From CAYLNK01 sp964384675 (lineage in GTDB: Bacteria > Acidobacteriota > Thermoanaerobaculia > UBA5066), in contig CAYLNK010000367.1 in NCBI GenBank assembly GCA_964384675.1, positions 1 through 6,044 of the forward strand: a DNA stretch of 6,044 bases. Reading direction: 5' to 3'. Made by a program: the position numbers and the translations under genes. Positions 1 through 5,079 of the stretch are shown here, one piece after another (position 1 is the first letter of the stretch; every line of letters starts with the position of its first letter). The notes beneath the pieces are model-generated. The model made no database searches. It was given only the letters and a program-made list of their open reading frames with translations, and had not been told where the DNA came from.

Positions 1-157
1 GTCGCATCGCGGCGTGGGAGAAGAGCGCGTGCCCGGTCGCCCCTCCACCGGCGTACGCGGCCGCGATCGCAGCGGCCGCTCCGGCGAGGACGGCGAGCAG
101 CGCCGCGCCGGCGGCCAGGGGAACGACGAGGCGTTCGGGCTCGTCCGGGAGCGCCAT
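1..157 (-). CDS. N-terminal part of an unidentified membrane protein (cut by the left edge)
   Basis: I do not recognise this gene. An open frame starts with ATG at 157 and runs off the left edge without a stop, giving 52 residues. It begins with a short acidic stretch (MALPDEPER), followed by a long Ala/Leu/Val/Gly-rich segment at about residues 11-36 that would form a transmembrane helix or an uncleaved signal anchor. After that comes a Gly-rich stretch and a segment with two histidines (residues 43 and 48). It starts 46 bp after the stop of the anti-sigma gene on the same strand, so it may be co-transcribed with the sigma/anti-sigma pair and could belong to its regulon. No clear Shine-Dalgarno sequence precedes the ATG, so the start is uncertain. 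In DNA this GC-rich, open frames arise easily by chance, and the coding call rests mainly on the position, the strand and the membrane-helix-like composition. Confidence 0.45.
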   Translation of the reverse strand, partial: MALPDEPERLVVPLAAGAALLAVLAGAAAAIAAAYAGGGATGHALFSHAAMR

Positions 158-177
158 CGGGGCGAGTCTACCGGGCG

Positions 178-202
178 CGGCGGTCGATCCGTCGATCCGC
201 CG
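178..202. repeat. Small inverted repeat enclosing a tandem 8-bp duplication
   Basis: CGGCGG at 178-183 is the inverted complement of CCGCCG at 197-202. Between and overlapping them, GTCGATCC occurs twice in tandem (183-190 and 191-198). It lies between the anti-sigma stop and the next start on the minus strand. There is no T-run after the stem in the direction of transcription, so it is not a typical intrinsic terminator. It could be a weak hairpin, an operator half-site pair, or chance. Confidence 0.3.
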
Positions 203-203
203 G

Positions 204-872
204 TCACTTCATCGCGACAGGCGCGGCGTTGGCGGGGGCCGCCCGCAGCTCGAGAGGCTCCGCCACCGCGCAGGCCGGGTAGAGCCGCGCGACGAGGTCG
301 ACGTGGCGTTCCAGGCAGCCCGGCGACCCCGTGGCGGACTGCGCACCGGGGTCCAGGCCCGGGACCCTTCCCGGAAGGAGGGTGAAAAGACGCCCATCGC
401 TCGTCCTCAGGACGAGCTGGTGCCGGGCGGTGCGGAACGAGGCCGAAGGGTACAGCTTCGCCAGGGCGCAGCGAAGACAGAGCACCTCACCGCTGACCCG
501 GGTGGTCACGGGTGCGTCCTTTCGGAGCGCTGCCGGCTCGCCCGCCCGGCCCATCGTGAAGGCGACGAAGCCCAGCACGCTTCCCCCCGCCCCGAGCGCG
601 AGGAGGGCGAGATTCCGCCGCCGGAAGTGCCGCGGCGAACCCGACTCGGCACGGCAGCGCTGGAGGCGGCTCGCCACCTTTCGCCGGACCTCGTCCGGAC
701 AGGTGTCGGCACGGCGCGCGGTGAGAACGTCCTTCAGCTCGCCGGTGGTGCGATGCTCGTCGGCGCAGGGTGGGCACTGCTCGAGGTGGGCCAGCAGATA
801 AGCCGCTTCCGACGGGGAGAGCTCGTCGTCGTGGAAGGCCTGGACGAGGAGCCGGGCAGAGGCACAGTCCAT
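204..872 (-). CDS. Membrane-anchored zinc-binding anti-sigma factor (ZAS family, RsrA-like N-terminus)
   Basis: This 222-residue protein probably binds and holds inactive the ECF sigma factor encoded 13 nt upstream. The N-terminal domain (about 1-75) shows the zinc anti-sigma pattern: C3, H29, C33 and C36, that is, Cys-x25-His-x3-Cys-x2-Cys, the same spacing as the C11/H37/C41/C44 zinc ligands of Streptomyces RsrA. Further cysteines sit at 58 and 73. One transmembrane helix lies at about 87-107 after a basic RHFRRR stretch, so the zinc domain should be cytoplasmic and the remainder outside. The outer domain (about 120-215) has CLRC at 132-135, H151, a DGRLFTLLPG segment at 159-168, C186, H190, LYP at 198 and C201; I cannot name its family. 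The start is ATG at 872. It has no good Shine-Dalgarno site, which suggests translational coupling to the sigma gene, but the C3 position relative to RsrA supports it. What it senses (thiol oxidation, metal or something else) is inference. Confidence 0.85.
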   Translation of the reverse strand: MDCASARLLVQAFHDDELSPSEAAYLLAHLEQCPPCADEHRTTGELKDVLTARRADTCPDEVRRKVASRLQRCRAESGSPRHFRRRNLALLALGAGGSVLGFVAFTMGRAGEPAALRKDAPVTTRVSGEVLCLRCALAKLYPSASFRTARHQLVLRTSDGRLFTLLPGRVPGLDPGAQSATGSPGCLERHVDLVARLYPACAVAEPLELRAAPANAAPVAMK

Positions 873-885
873 GGAAGTGGACCGC

Positions 886-1545
886 TCAGCCGGTCTTCCG
901 GCCGCGGAACTCCATCAGCGATACCGGCGACGTGTCGCCAGGTCCCTTGCGGCGGCTCCGGGCGGGCATCTCGGAGCCGAGGTAGTGCCGACGCCGCCCG
1001 AACTCGAGGAGCGCCTCCTCGAGGAGACGCCGGCCCCGGTAGAGACGCGACATCACGGTGCCGAGCGGGATCTCGAGGATCTCGGCGACCTCGCGGTAGG
1101 TGAAATCCTGAAGGTCGGAGAGCTCCACCACGAGGCGGAACTCCTCCGGAAGCGAGGCGAGGGCCCGGGCCACGCGGGCATCGAGGCTGCCGTCGAGCAT
1201 CTCCGTCTCGGGATTGGGTCCGTTCGCGGCGCGACGATCGAGAGCTCCCTCCTCCTGGGTCTCGAGGTCGACCTCCGGGGGAGCGATCTTCCGGTGACGG
1301 TAGTCGTTGATGAAGGAGTTCTTGAGGATCCGGAAGAGCCACGCCTTCAGGTTCGTCCCCTCGGTGAAGCCCTCGTAGTGGGCGTACGCCTTGAGGTACG
1401 TCTCCTGGAGGAGGTCCTCGGCATCCTGCCGGTTCCGCGTCAGCCGCATCGCCGCGCCGAACAGGGCGTCCGCGAACGGAAGATCGCCCGCCCGGAAGTC
1501 CCAGGCGGTCGCGGCCAGAGGTGAGGTCGAGTTCGACAGAGCCAT
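886..1545 (-). CDS. ECF-type RNA polymerase sigma factor (SigR/SigH-like, sigma-70 family)
   Basis: A 219-residue alternative sigma factor that would direct RNA polymerase to a small stress regulon when released by the anti-sigma encoded next. Region 2 spans about 21-86: DAEDLLQETYLKAY at 41-54 (core binding), then NLKAWLFRILKNSFINDYR at 65-83 (regions 2.3/2.4, promoter melting and -10 recognition). The GTNLKAWLFRIL wording is very like Streptomyces SigR, which also works with a zinc anti-sigma. An acidic linker at about 90-120 leads to region 4 at 131-180, with the helix-turn-helix around TYREVAEILEIPLGTVMSRLYRGR (149-172) for -35 recognition. A basic tail of about 36 residues follows. I chose ATG at 1545 because GGAGG lies 9 nt upstream; an in-frame ATG at 1644 would add 33 unrelated Pro/Gly-rich residues and read through the terminator. 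The gene sits between the atp terminator and the anti-sigma gene. Confidence 0.93.
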   Translation of the reverse strand: MALSNSTSPLAATAWDFRAGDLPFADALFGAAMRLTRNRQDAEDLLQETYLKAYAHYEGFTEGTNLKAWLFRILKNSFINDYRHRKIAPPEVDLETQEEGALDRRAANGPNPETEMLDGSLDARVARALASLPEEFRLVVELSDLQDFTYREVAEILEIPLGTVMSRLYRGRRLLEEALLEFGRRRHYLGSEMPARSRRKGPGDTSPVSLMEFRGRKTG

Positions 1546-1554
1546 CCGGTCCCC

Positions 1555-1559
1555 CCTCC
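1555..1559 (-). promoter_or_regulatory. Ribosome binding site that fixes the sigma factor start
   Basis: On the minus strand GGAGG (1559 down to 1555), within a longer GGAGGGGGG run, is 9 nt before the ATG at 1545. This decides between that ATG and the longer open frame starting at 1644. Confidence 0.75.
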
Positions 1560-1580
1560 GTAAAGGAAAGGGCAGACCCG

Positions 1581-1610
1581 AATATTCCGCGCCCCCGGGA
1601 GGGGGGTCAA
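1581..1610 (-). promoter_or_regulatory. Possible sigma-70-type promoter for the sigma/anti-sigma operon
   Basis: On the minus strand TTGACC (1610-1605, five of six to the -35 consensus) is followed after 18 nt by AATATT (1586-1581, four of six to the -10 consensus). Transcription would start near 1574, leaving a leader of about 30 nt before the sigma ATG. The spacer is unusually C/G-rich (CCCC...GGGGG). The promoter lies just past the atp terminator, which is where one is needed if the two transcription units are separate. The -35 box overlaps the last bases of the terminator tail. It is a motif match only; I found no convincing ECF-type autoregulatory promoter here. Confidence 0.4.
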
Positions 1611-1639
1611 ACGAAAACGGCCCGGGAGGACCGGGCCGT
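1611..1639 (-). terminator. Intrinsic terminator after atpE
   Basis: On the minus strand a perfect 9-bp GC-rich stem, ACGGCCCGG (1639-1631) and CCGGGCCGT (1625-1617), encloses a 5-nt loop and is followed at once by TTTCGTTTG. The terminal T of the stem extends the T-rich tail to TTTTCGTTT. The stem begins 24 nt after the atpE stop codon. This is a well-formed rho-independent terminator and marks the 3' end of the nuo/atp block. The T-run is interrupted by CG, so some read-through into the sigma gene is possible. Confidence 0.85.
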
Positions 1640-1663
1640 CTCAATTCATTTCAGCGGAGCTAC

Positions 1664-1981
1664 TTACGAAGACTTGATCTGGAACGCGATGACCAGCGCG
1701 TAGATGACCAGCGACTCGATCAGGACGAGGCCGATGATGGCCATCGTCTGGATCTTGGCTGCGGCGCCCGGGTTGCGCGCCATGCCGTCGCACGCGGCGA
1801 CGGCGGCCTTGCCCTGGGACATCGCGCCGGCGGCGGCGGCGATCCCGAGGACGATCGCGGCGGAGAGGTGGCCCCACCCGGCGCCGCCGCCGGACTTGGC
1901 GCCCTCCTGGGCCATCGCGAGATTCGGCAGGAGGAGGACCAGAGCGGTGACCAGACCCGCCGGGACGAACTTCTTGAGCAT
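1664..1981 (-). CDS. atpE: ATP synthase F0 subunit c, made as a precursor with signal peptide
   Basis: The c subunit forms the membrane rotor ring that carries ions past subunit a and drives F1. This protein has 105 residues, longer than the usual 75-90, because residues 1-24 look like a signal peptide: MLKK, a hydrophobic core (VPAGLVTALVLLLPNLAMA) and a likely cut after AMA at 24. The mature part would be 81 residues. Two helices follow, about 39-62 and 79-101, joined by the polar loop ARNP (68-71; R69, N70, P71 match the family RQP/RNP loop). The ion-carrying carboxylate is E89. Q56, S90 and Y94 match three side chains of the Na+-binding c subunit of Ilyobacter (Q32, S66, Y70), but the place of T67 is L91. 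The glycine motif of helix 1 is mostly Ala/Ser (A49, A51, A53, S55, then G57). AAGGAG is 7 nt before the ATG, a strong site fitting the need for many c copies. It lies 89 bp after atpB and ends the block before the terminator. Confidence 0.96.
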   Translation of the reverse strand: MLKKFVPAGLVTALVLLLPNLAMAQEGAKSGGGAGWGHLSAAIVLGIAAAAGAMSQGKAAVAACDGMARNPGAAAKIQTMAIIGLVLIESLVIYALVIAFQIKSS

Positions 1982-1988
1982 CGAGGAA

Positions 1989-1994
1989 CTCCTT
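1989..1994 (-). promoter_or_regulatory. Strong ribosome binding site of atpE
   Basis: AAGGAG (1994 down to 1989) sits 7 nt before the atpE ATG. It is much stronger than the sites before atpB and atpZ, consistent with subunit c being needed in many copies per complex. Confidence 0.75.
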
Positions 1995-2005
1995 TCGACG
2001 TTGGG

Positions 2006-2062
2006 ATTATGGCGTTTCTTTGCGCCTTTACTCTCGAGTCAGCGCACCAGCGGTACCGCGGG
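2006..2062 (-). other. atpB-atpE spacer with two small hairpins and a -10-like box
   Basis: Within the 89-bp spacer between atpB and atpE, the minus strand shows a 10-bp palindrome GCGGTACCGC (2059-2050) that with flanking C/G pairs can fold as a short stem. Further on, GGCG (2026-2023) and CGCC (2014-2011) form a weak 4-bp stem with an 8-nt loop. Next to that is CATAAT (2011-2006), five of six to the -10 consensus, but I see no matching -35 box 16-18 nt upstream. The spacer is long for this block, so it may adjust atpE mRNA processing or output; that role is inference. Confidence 0.3.
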
Positions 2063-2070
2063 CACGAGGA

Positions 2071-2862
2071 TCAATGGTCGTGGGACGTGGCCTGCCCCAG
2101 GTAGAGCGTCGTCAGGAACGTGAAGACGTAGGCCTGCATCAGCGAGCCGAAGATCCCGAGGGCCATCAGCGGCATCGGCACGAAGATCGGGATCATGCTC
2201 GAGAAGATGCCGCTCGCGAGGTGCTCGCCCGAGATGTTCCCGTAGAGGCGCATCGAGAGCGACAGGGCCCGTGCCAGATTCCCGATCATCTCGATCGGAA
2301 ACATCAGCACGGCGAGCCCGAGGACCGGTCCCATGAAGTGCTTCAGGTATCCGAGGAGACCGAGCGCCCGAATGCCGGCCGCATTGAAATAGAGGAAGCA
2401 GGTGATCGAGAGCGCGAACGTCACGTTCAGGTTGGCCGTCGGCGGCTGCAGGAAGAAGAGGAGTCCGCAGAGGTTCCCGAGCGCGATGAAGATGAAGAAG
2501 GCGCCGGCGATCGGCAGGAACTTCTCGCCGTGCGGGATGTTGTCGTGCACCAGCCCGCGCAGGAAGTCGACGATCGCCTCGAGGACGTTCTGGACCCCGC
2601 CCGGTGTGTCCTTGCGGAAGGTCCGCGAGGCGAGCGGGAAGAAGACGGCGCAGAGGAGGAAGACGAAGAGCGCCATGCAGACGTGGTCGGGAAGCCAGGC
2701 CAAGGCCTCTCCGTGCTCGCCGCGGGGGGCGATCCCGGCGATCTTGGCGCCGCCGATCGTGATCCCCTCGCGCCACCAGGCGGGCGCACCGGAGACGTCT
2801 CCGAGGAGCATCTCGAGGAGGCCGTTGAAGAGGCCGAAGAAGATCGAATGCTCGTGGTGCAT
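2071..2862 (-). CDS. atpB: ATP synthase F0 subunit a
   Basis: Subunit a is the integral membrane stator that provides the ion half-channels next to the c ring. The 263-residue length is normal for the family. The decisive signature is LARALSLSMRLYGNISGEH at 196-214: R205 is the essential arginine (R210 in E. coli), followed by the conserved GN and GE. E191 lies where E. coli has its conserved channel glutamate, and Q243 in MQAYVFTFLTTLYL (242-255) matches Q252. Hydrophobic helices are visible around 60-77, 115-138, 147-170, 178-200 and 219-256. A loop of about 35 polar residues (24-58) precedes the first main helix. Both ends are histidine-rich (MHHEH; SHDH). The start is ATG at 2862; the upstream GAGGG is 12 nt away, so the ribosome site is weak. 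It lies 32 nt after atpI. Confidence 0.97.
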   Translation of the reverse strand: MHHEHSIFFGLFNGLLEMLLGDVSGAPAWWREGITIGGAKIAGIAPRGEHGEALAWLPDHVCMALFVFLLCAVFFPLASRTFRKDTPGGVQNVLEAIVDFLRGLVHDNIPHGEKFLPIAGAFFIFIALGNLCGLLFFLQPPTANLNVTFALSITCFLYFNAAGIRALGLLGYLKHFMGPVLGLAVLMFPIEMIGNLARALSLSMRLYGNISGEHLASGIFSSMIPIFVPMPLMALGIFGSLMQAYVFTFLTTLYLGQATSHDH

Positions 2863-2894
2863 CTTGCCGTTTCGCCCTCTCCCCTTCCGCCTGC

Positions 2895-3293
2895 CTACCG
2901 GCCCCCCGCCGGGCCCGCGTGCCCACTGGTCCGCAAACCGCCGAGCCCTTCCGCCACGATCGAGACGACCAGGCAGGAGAGACCCGCGAGGAGCCAGGGA
3001 ACCTCGCCGGGCAACCCCCGCACCGCTCCCAGGAGAACGAGGCCGGAGAAGGCGTACCGGAGGACCGACTTGAGGATGAACCTCGTGTCGAGCCGGGCAT
3101 TCGCGCCTCGCTCGGGCGAGAGTCGCCCGACGAAGTCCGACAGCCAGAGCGCCGAGACGATAGCCACCGAGGCACCGAGAGTCAAGGCGAGGGAGGCGCG
3201 GAAGCGGCCGGTGGCGGCGACCCCCGTGATCGCGAGGAGCGCGAGGGCGGCGGCCCGGCGGATGATGGCGTCCCCCGGGGCGTCGGCGCTCAC
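2895..3293 (-). CDS. atpI: AtpI-like ATP synthase accessory membrane protein
   Basis: This is a small hydrophobic protein of 132 residues in the position and size of AtpI (subunit I), which in studied bacteria helps assemble or stabilise the c ring and may affect Mg2+ uptake. Four membrane segments can be seen: about 9-27, 31-53 (ending LWLSDFVG), 70-89 and 95-115. The sequence diverges greatly in this family, so the call depends on topology and on its place between atpZ and atpB. I start it at GTG 3293, whose last two bases overlap the atpZ stop (GTGA), with AAGGA 6 nt upstream. The same frame is open further upstream to 3461, but those 56 residues are Arg/Pro-rich shadow of atpZ. It ends with a TAG at 2895, 32 nt before atpB. 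Confidence 0.8.
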   Translation of the reverse strand: MSADAPGDAIIRRAAALALLAITGVAATGRFRASLALTLGASVAIVSALWLSDFVGRLSPERGANARLDTRFILKSVLRYAFSGLVLLGAVRGLPGEVPWLLAGLSCLVVSIVAEGLGGLRTSGHAGPAGGR

Positions 3294-3526
3294 GGCCCGT
3301 CCTTCTCGAAGAGGCGCTTGGACGTCCGGTAGATCTGGAGGAGACCGGCGAAGCCGCCCAGGAACGCCCCGACCACGGTCAGGACGGGCCGGGTGCCGAA
3401 GAGGCGATCGAGGAGCCACCCGACTCCCGCCCCCGCGCCGATCGCGGCGGGCGCCGTCCACGCCAGGCCGAGCGCCTCGGCCGCCGCGCGATACGGGTTC
3501 TGGGGACGTTCCGGCTCCTCGGCCAT
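3290..3526 (-). CDS. atpZ: AtpZ/AtpI-family F0F1-ATPase accessory protein
   Basis: A 78-residue protein of the small two-helix AtpZ type (the first gene of many atp operons), thought to work with AtpI in F0 assembly or divalent cation passage. Two membrane helices are visible, about 20-40 and 47-66, with the family's Gly-rich pattern: GAGAGVGWLLDRLFGT at 30-45, with D40 and the GT-x-P turn (44-47), then GAFLGGFAGLLQIYR at 53-67. A basic and acidic tail follows. The ATG at 3526 is preceded directly by a run of G rather than a well-spaced Shine-Dalgarno site. Its stop overlaps the GTG of atpI, so the two are translationally coupled. It follows nuoN by 96 bp with no clear terminator between, so read-through from the nuo genes is likely. 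Confidence 0.9.
   Translation of the reverse strand: MAEEPERPQNPYRAAAEALGLAWTAPAAIGAGAGVGWLLDRLFGTRPVLTVVGAFLGGFAGLLQIYRTSKRLFEKDGP
3300..3304 (-). promoter_or_regulatory. Ribosome binding site that fixes the atpI GTG start
   Basis: AAGGA (3304 down to 3300), inside the end of atpZ, lies 6 nt before the GTG at 3293. With the GTGA overlap it supports this start over a longer frame. Confidence 0.6.
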
Positions 3527-3622
3527 CCCCCCACGATACTCGCGCGGGGGAACGGCCGGTGCGTCAGCCCCCGACGGCCGAGAACGGGAAGTCGAACCAG
3601 CCGAAAGGTGGGGGTGCGGGAA

Positions 3623-5077
3623 CTACCTGAAAAGGCACGACTGGGCGAGAGCGATGAGTGGCTGCGGGAAGATCCCGATCCCGAGCGTGCCGACGACGCA
3701 GACGGCGATCGCCGCGGTGACCGCCGGCTCCTCGCGCCACCGGAGCTCGCCGGCGCCGTCGACCAGATACATCGCCCGCACGATGCGGAAATAGTAGAAG
3801 AGCGACACCGCCGACATCAGGACGGCGAGGAGCGCGAGCCCGGACCAGCCGGCCTTCATCGCGGCGCTGAAGAGGAGGTACTTCCCGACGAACCCGGCCG
3901 TGGGCGGGATCCCGGCGAGCGACAGCAGGAAGACGAGCATCGCGGCCGCCGCCCCGGGGTTCCTCTTGGAGAGGCCGTTGAAATCGTCCACCGACTCGGC
4001 CGCGTACCCTTTCGCCTCGAGGAGGATCACCAGGCCGAAGGCGCCCAGGTTCATCAGCGCATAGGCAGCGAGGTAGACGAGGAGGGCGTACATCCCGATC
4101 CCGTCCGCGACCTGGTAGGCGAGCAGACCCAGCAGCGCGTACCCGGCCTGCCCGATCGAGGAGTAGCCGAGCATCCTCTTGACGTTGGACTGGTTCAGCG
4201 CTCCGACGTTTCCGACCACCATCGTGAGCGCCGCCGACGCGGCGATCACGGCGGCCCAGTCCGAGAGGCGGGGACCGAACGCCGTGAAGAAGATGCGGGC
4301 GAAGATCGCGTACGCGGCCATCTTGGGCCCGACGGCGAAGAACGCGGTGATCGGGGTCGGCGCGCCCTCGTAGACGTCGGGGGCCCAGACGTGGAAAGGC
4401 GCGGAGGCCACCTTGAAGAGGAGTCCGCTCGCGACGAGGATGATCCCGACGAGGAGCAGCCCGTTCCGCTCGCCCGCGACCAGAGCCTTGGCGATCGGGT
4501 CGAGCGCGAGCGTGCTGGTGGAGCCGTAGACGAGCGAGAGGCCGTAGAGCAGGACCCCCGACGAGAAGGCGCCGAGCACGAAGTACTTCGCGGCGGCCTC
4601 GATCGACTTCGTCTCGCGCTTGAAGTAGCCCGCCAGGACGTACTGGGAGAGAGCCATCAGCTCCAGGGCGACGTAGATCGACGCCAGGTGCGCTCCGGAG
4701 GCCATGAACATCATGCCGACCGTCGTGAAGAGGATCAGGGCGTAGTACTCGCCTCCCGGATACGGCGAGACGCTCACGAAGCGCATCGAGAAGAGGATCG
4801 TCACGAAGGAGGCGACGAGGACCAGGACCTTCGTGAAGAGGGCGAACCGGTCGATGACCAGCATCCCGCCGAACCCGAGCCGCGGCAGCGTCCCCGCCGC
4901 GGCCACGGAAGCGGCCAGCAGGACTCCCGTGCCGACCAGCGAGGCTGCCGAGGCCACCGCGATCCTCCGCTCGACCTCCTTGCCGCCCAGGGTGGCCCAG
5001 ATGAGGACGACGAGCCCGACGACCGTCAGGAAGAGCTCCGGCAGGATCAGCAGCGTCTCGGCGGGGGACGTCGGCAC
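3623..5077 (-). CDS. nuoN: NADH-quinone oxidoreductase subunit N
   Basis: NuoN is one of the three antiporter-like subunits of respiratory complex I and forms one proton channel in the membrane arm. The protein has 484 residues, usual for the family (E. coli 485), and is hydrophobic throughout, with about 14 helices. The functional residues known from E. coli are all present: E139 (E133) in VALELMALSQYVLAGY, K164 (K158), K222 (K217) and H229 (H224) in FKVASAPFHVWAPDVYEG, K252 (K247) in VGPKMAAYAIF, and K399 (K395) in GFVGKYLLFSAAM. The antiporter motif around NVKRMLGYSSIGQAGY (298-313) is intact. The start is GTG at 5077, 2 nt after the nuoM stop, with GGAG 5 nt upstream inside the end of nuoM, so translation is coupled. 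It is the last nuo gene in the block. Confidence 0.97.
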   Translation of the reverse strand: MPTSPAETLLILPELFLTVVGLVVLIWATLGGKEVERRIAVASAASLVGTGVLLAASVAAAGTLPRLGFGGMLVIDRFALFTKVLVLVASFVTILFSMRFVSVSPYPGGEYYALILFTTVGMMFMASGAHLASIYVALELMALSQYVLAGYFKRETKSIEAAAKYFVLGAFSSGVLLYGLSLVYGSTSTLALDPIAKALVAGERNGLLLVGIILVASGLLFKVASAPFHVWAPDVYEGAPTPITAFFAVGPKMAAYAIFARIFFTAFGPRLSDWAAVIAASAALTMVVGNVGALNQSNVKRMLGYSSIGQAGYALLGLLAYQVADGIGMYALLVYLAAYALMNLGAFGLVILLEAKGYAAESVDDFNGLSKRNPGAAAAMLVFLLSLAGIPPTAGFVGKYLLFSAAMKAGWSGLALLAVLMSAVSLFYYFRIVRAMYLVDGAGELRWREEPAVTAAIAVCVVGTLGIGIFPQPLIALAQSCLFR

Positions 5078-5079
5078 GT

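Noticed and set aside
303..1524. Plus-strand frames opposite the anti-sigma and sigma genes
   Set aside because: They have low-complexity Arg/Gly/Glu content, no domain, and conserved sigma and zinc motifs lie on the opposite strand.
1570..1600. ECF-type autoregulatory promoter (GGAAT-like) before the sigma gene
   Set aside because: GGAAT occurs at the AATATT region, but no matching downstream box at a suitable distance was seen; the TTGACC/AATATT pair is a better explanation.
1546..1644. Longer sigma factor beginning at the ATG at 1644
   Set aside because: The additional 33 residues are not sigma-like, the start would lie before the atp terminator hairpin, and a good ribosome site precedes the ATG at 1545.
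3294..3461. Longer AtpI beginning at 3461
   Set aside because: The added 56 residues are Arg/Pro-rich and overlap most of atpZ in another frame; the GTGA overlap with AAGGA is a better start.
3553..3580. CGGCCG inverted repeat in the nuoN-atpZ gap as a terminator
   Set aside because: The 6-bp stem has a 16-nt loop and no T-run follows on the minus strand. CGGCCG is itself a palindrome and likely to recur by chance in GC-rich DNA. No convincing promoter was found in the gap either.
2020..3630. Long plus-strand open frame of 536 codons opposite atpB, atpI and atpZ
   Set aside because: It is the antisense shadow of well-recognised genes. Its product is rich in Arg, Glu, Gly and Pro with no recognisable domain, as expected for an antisense frame in GC-rich DNA.
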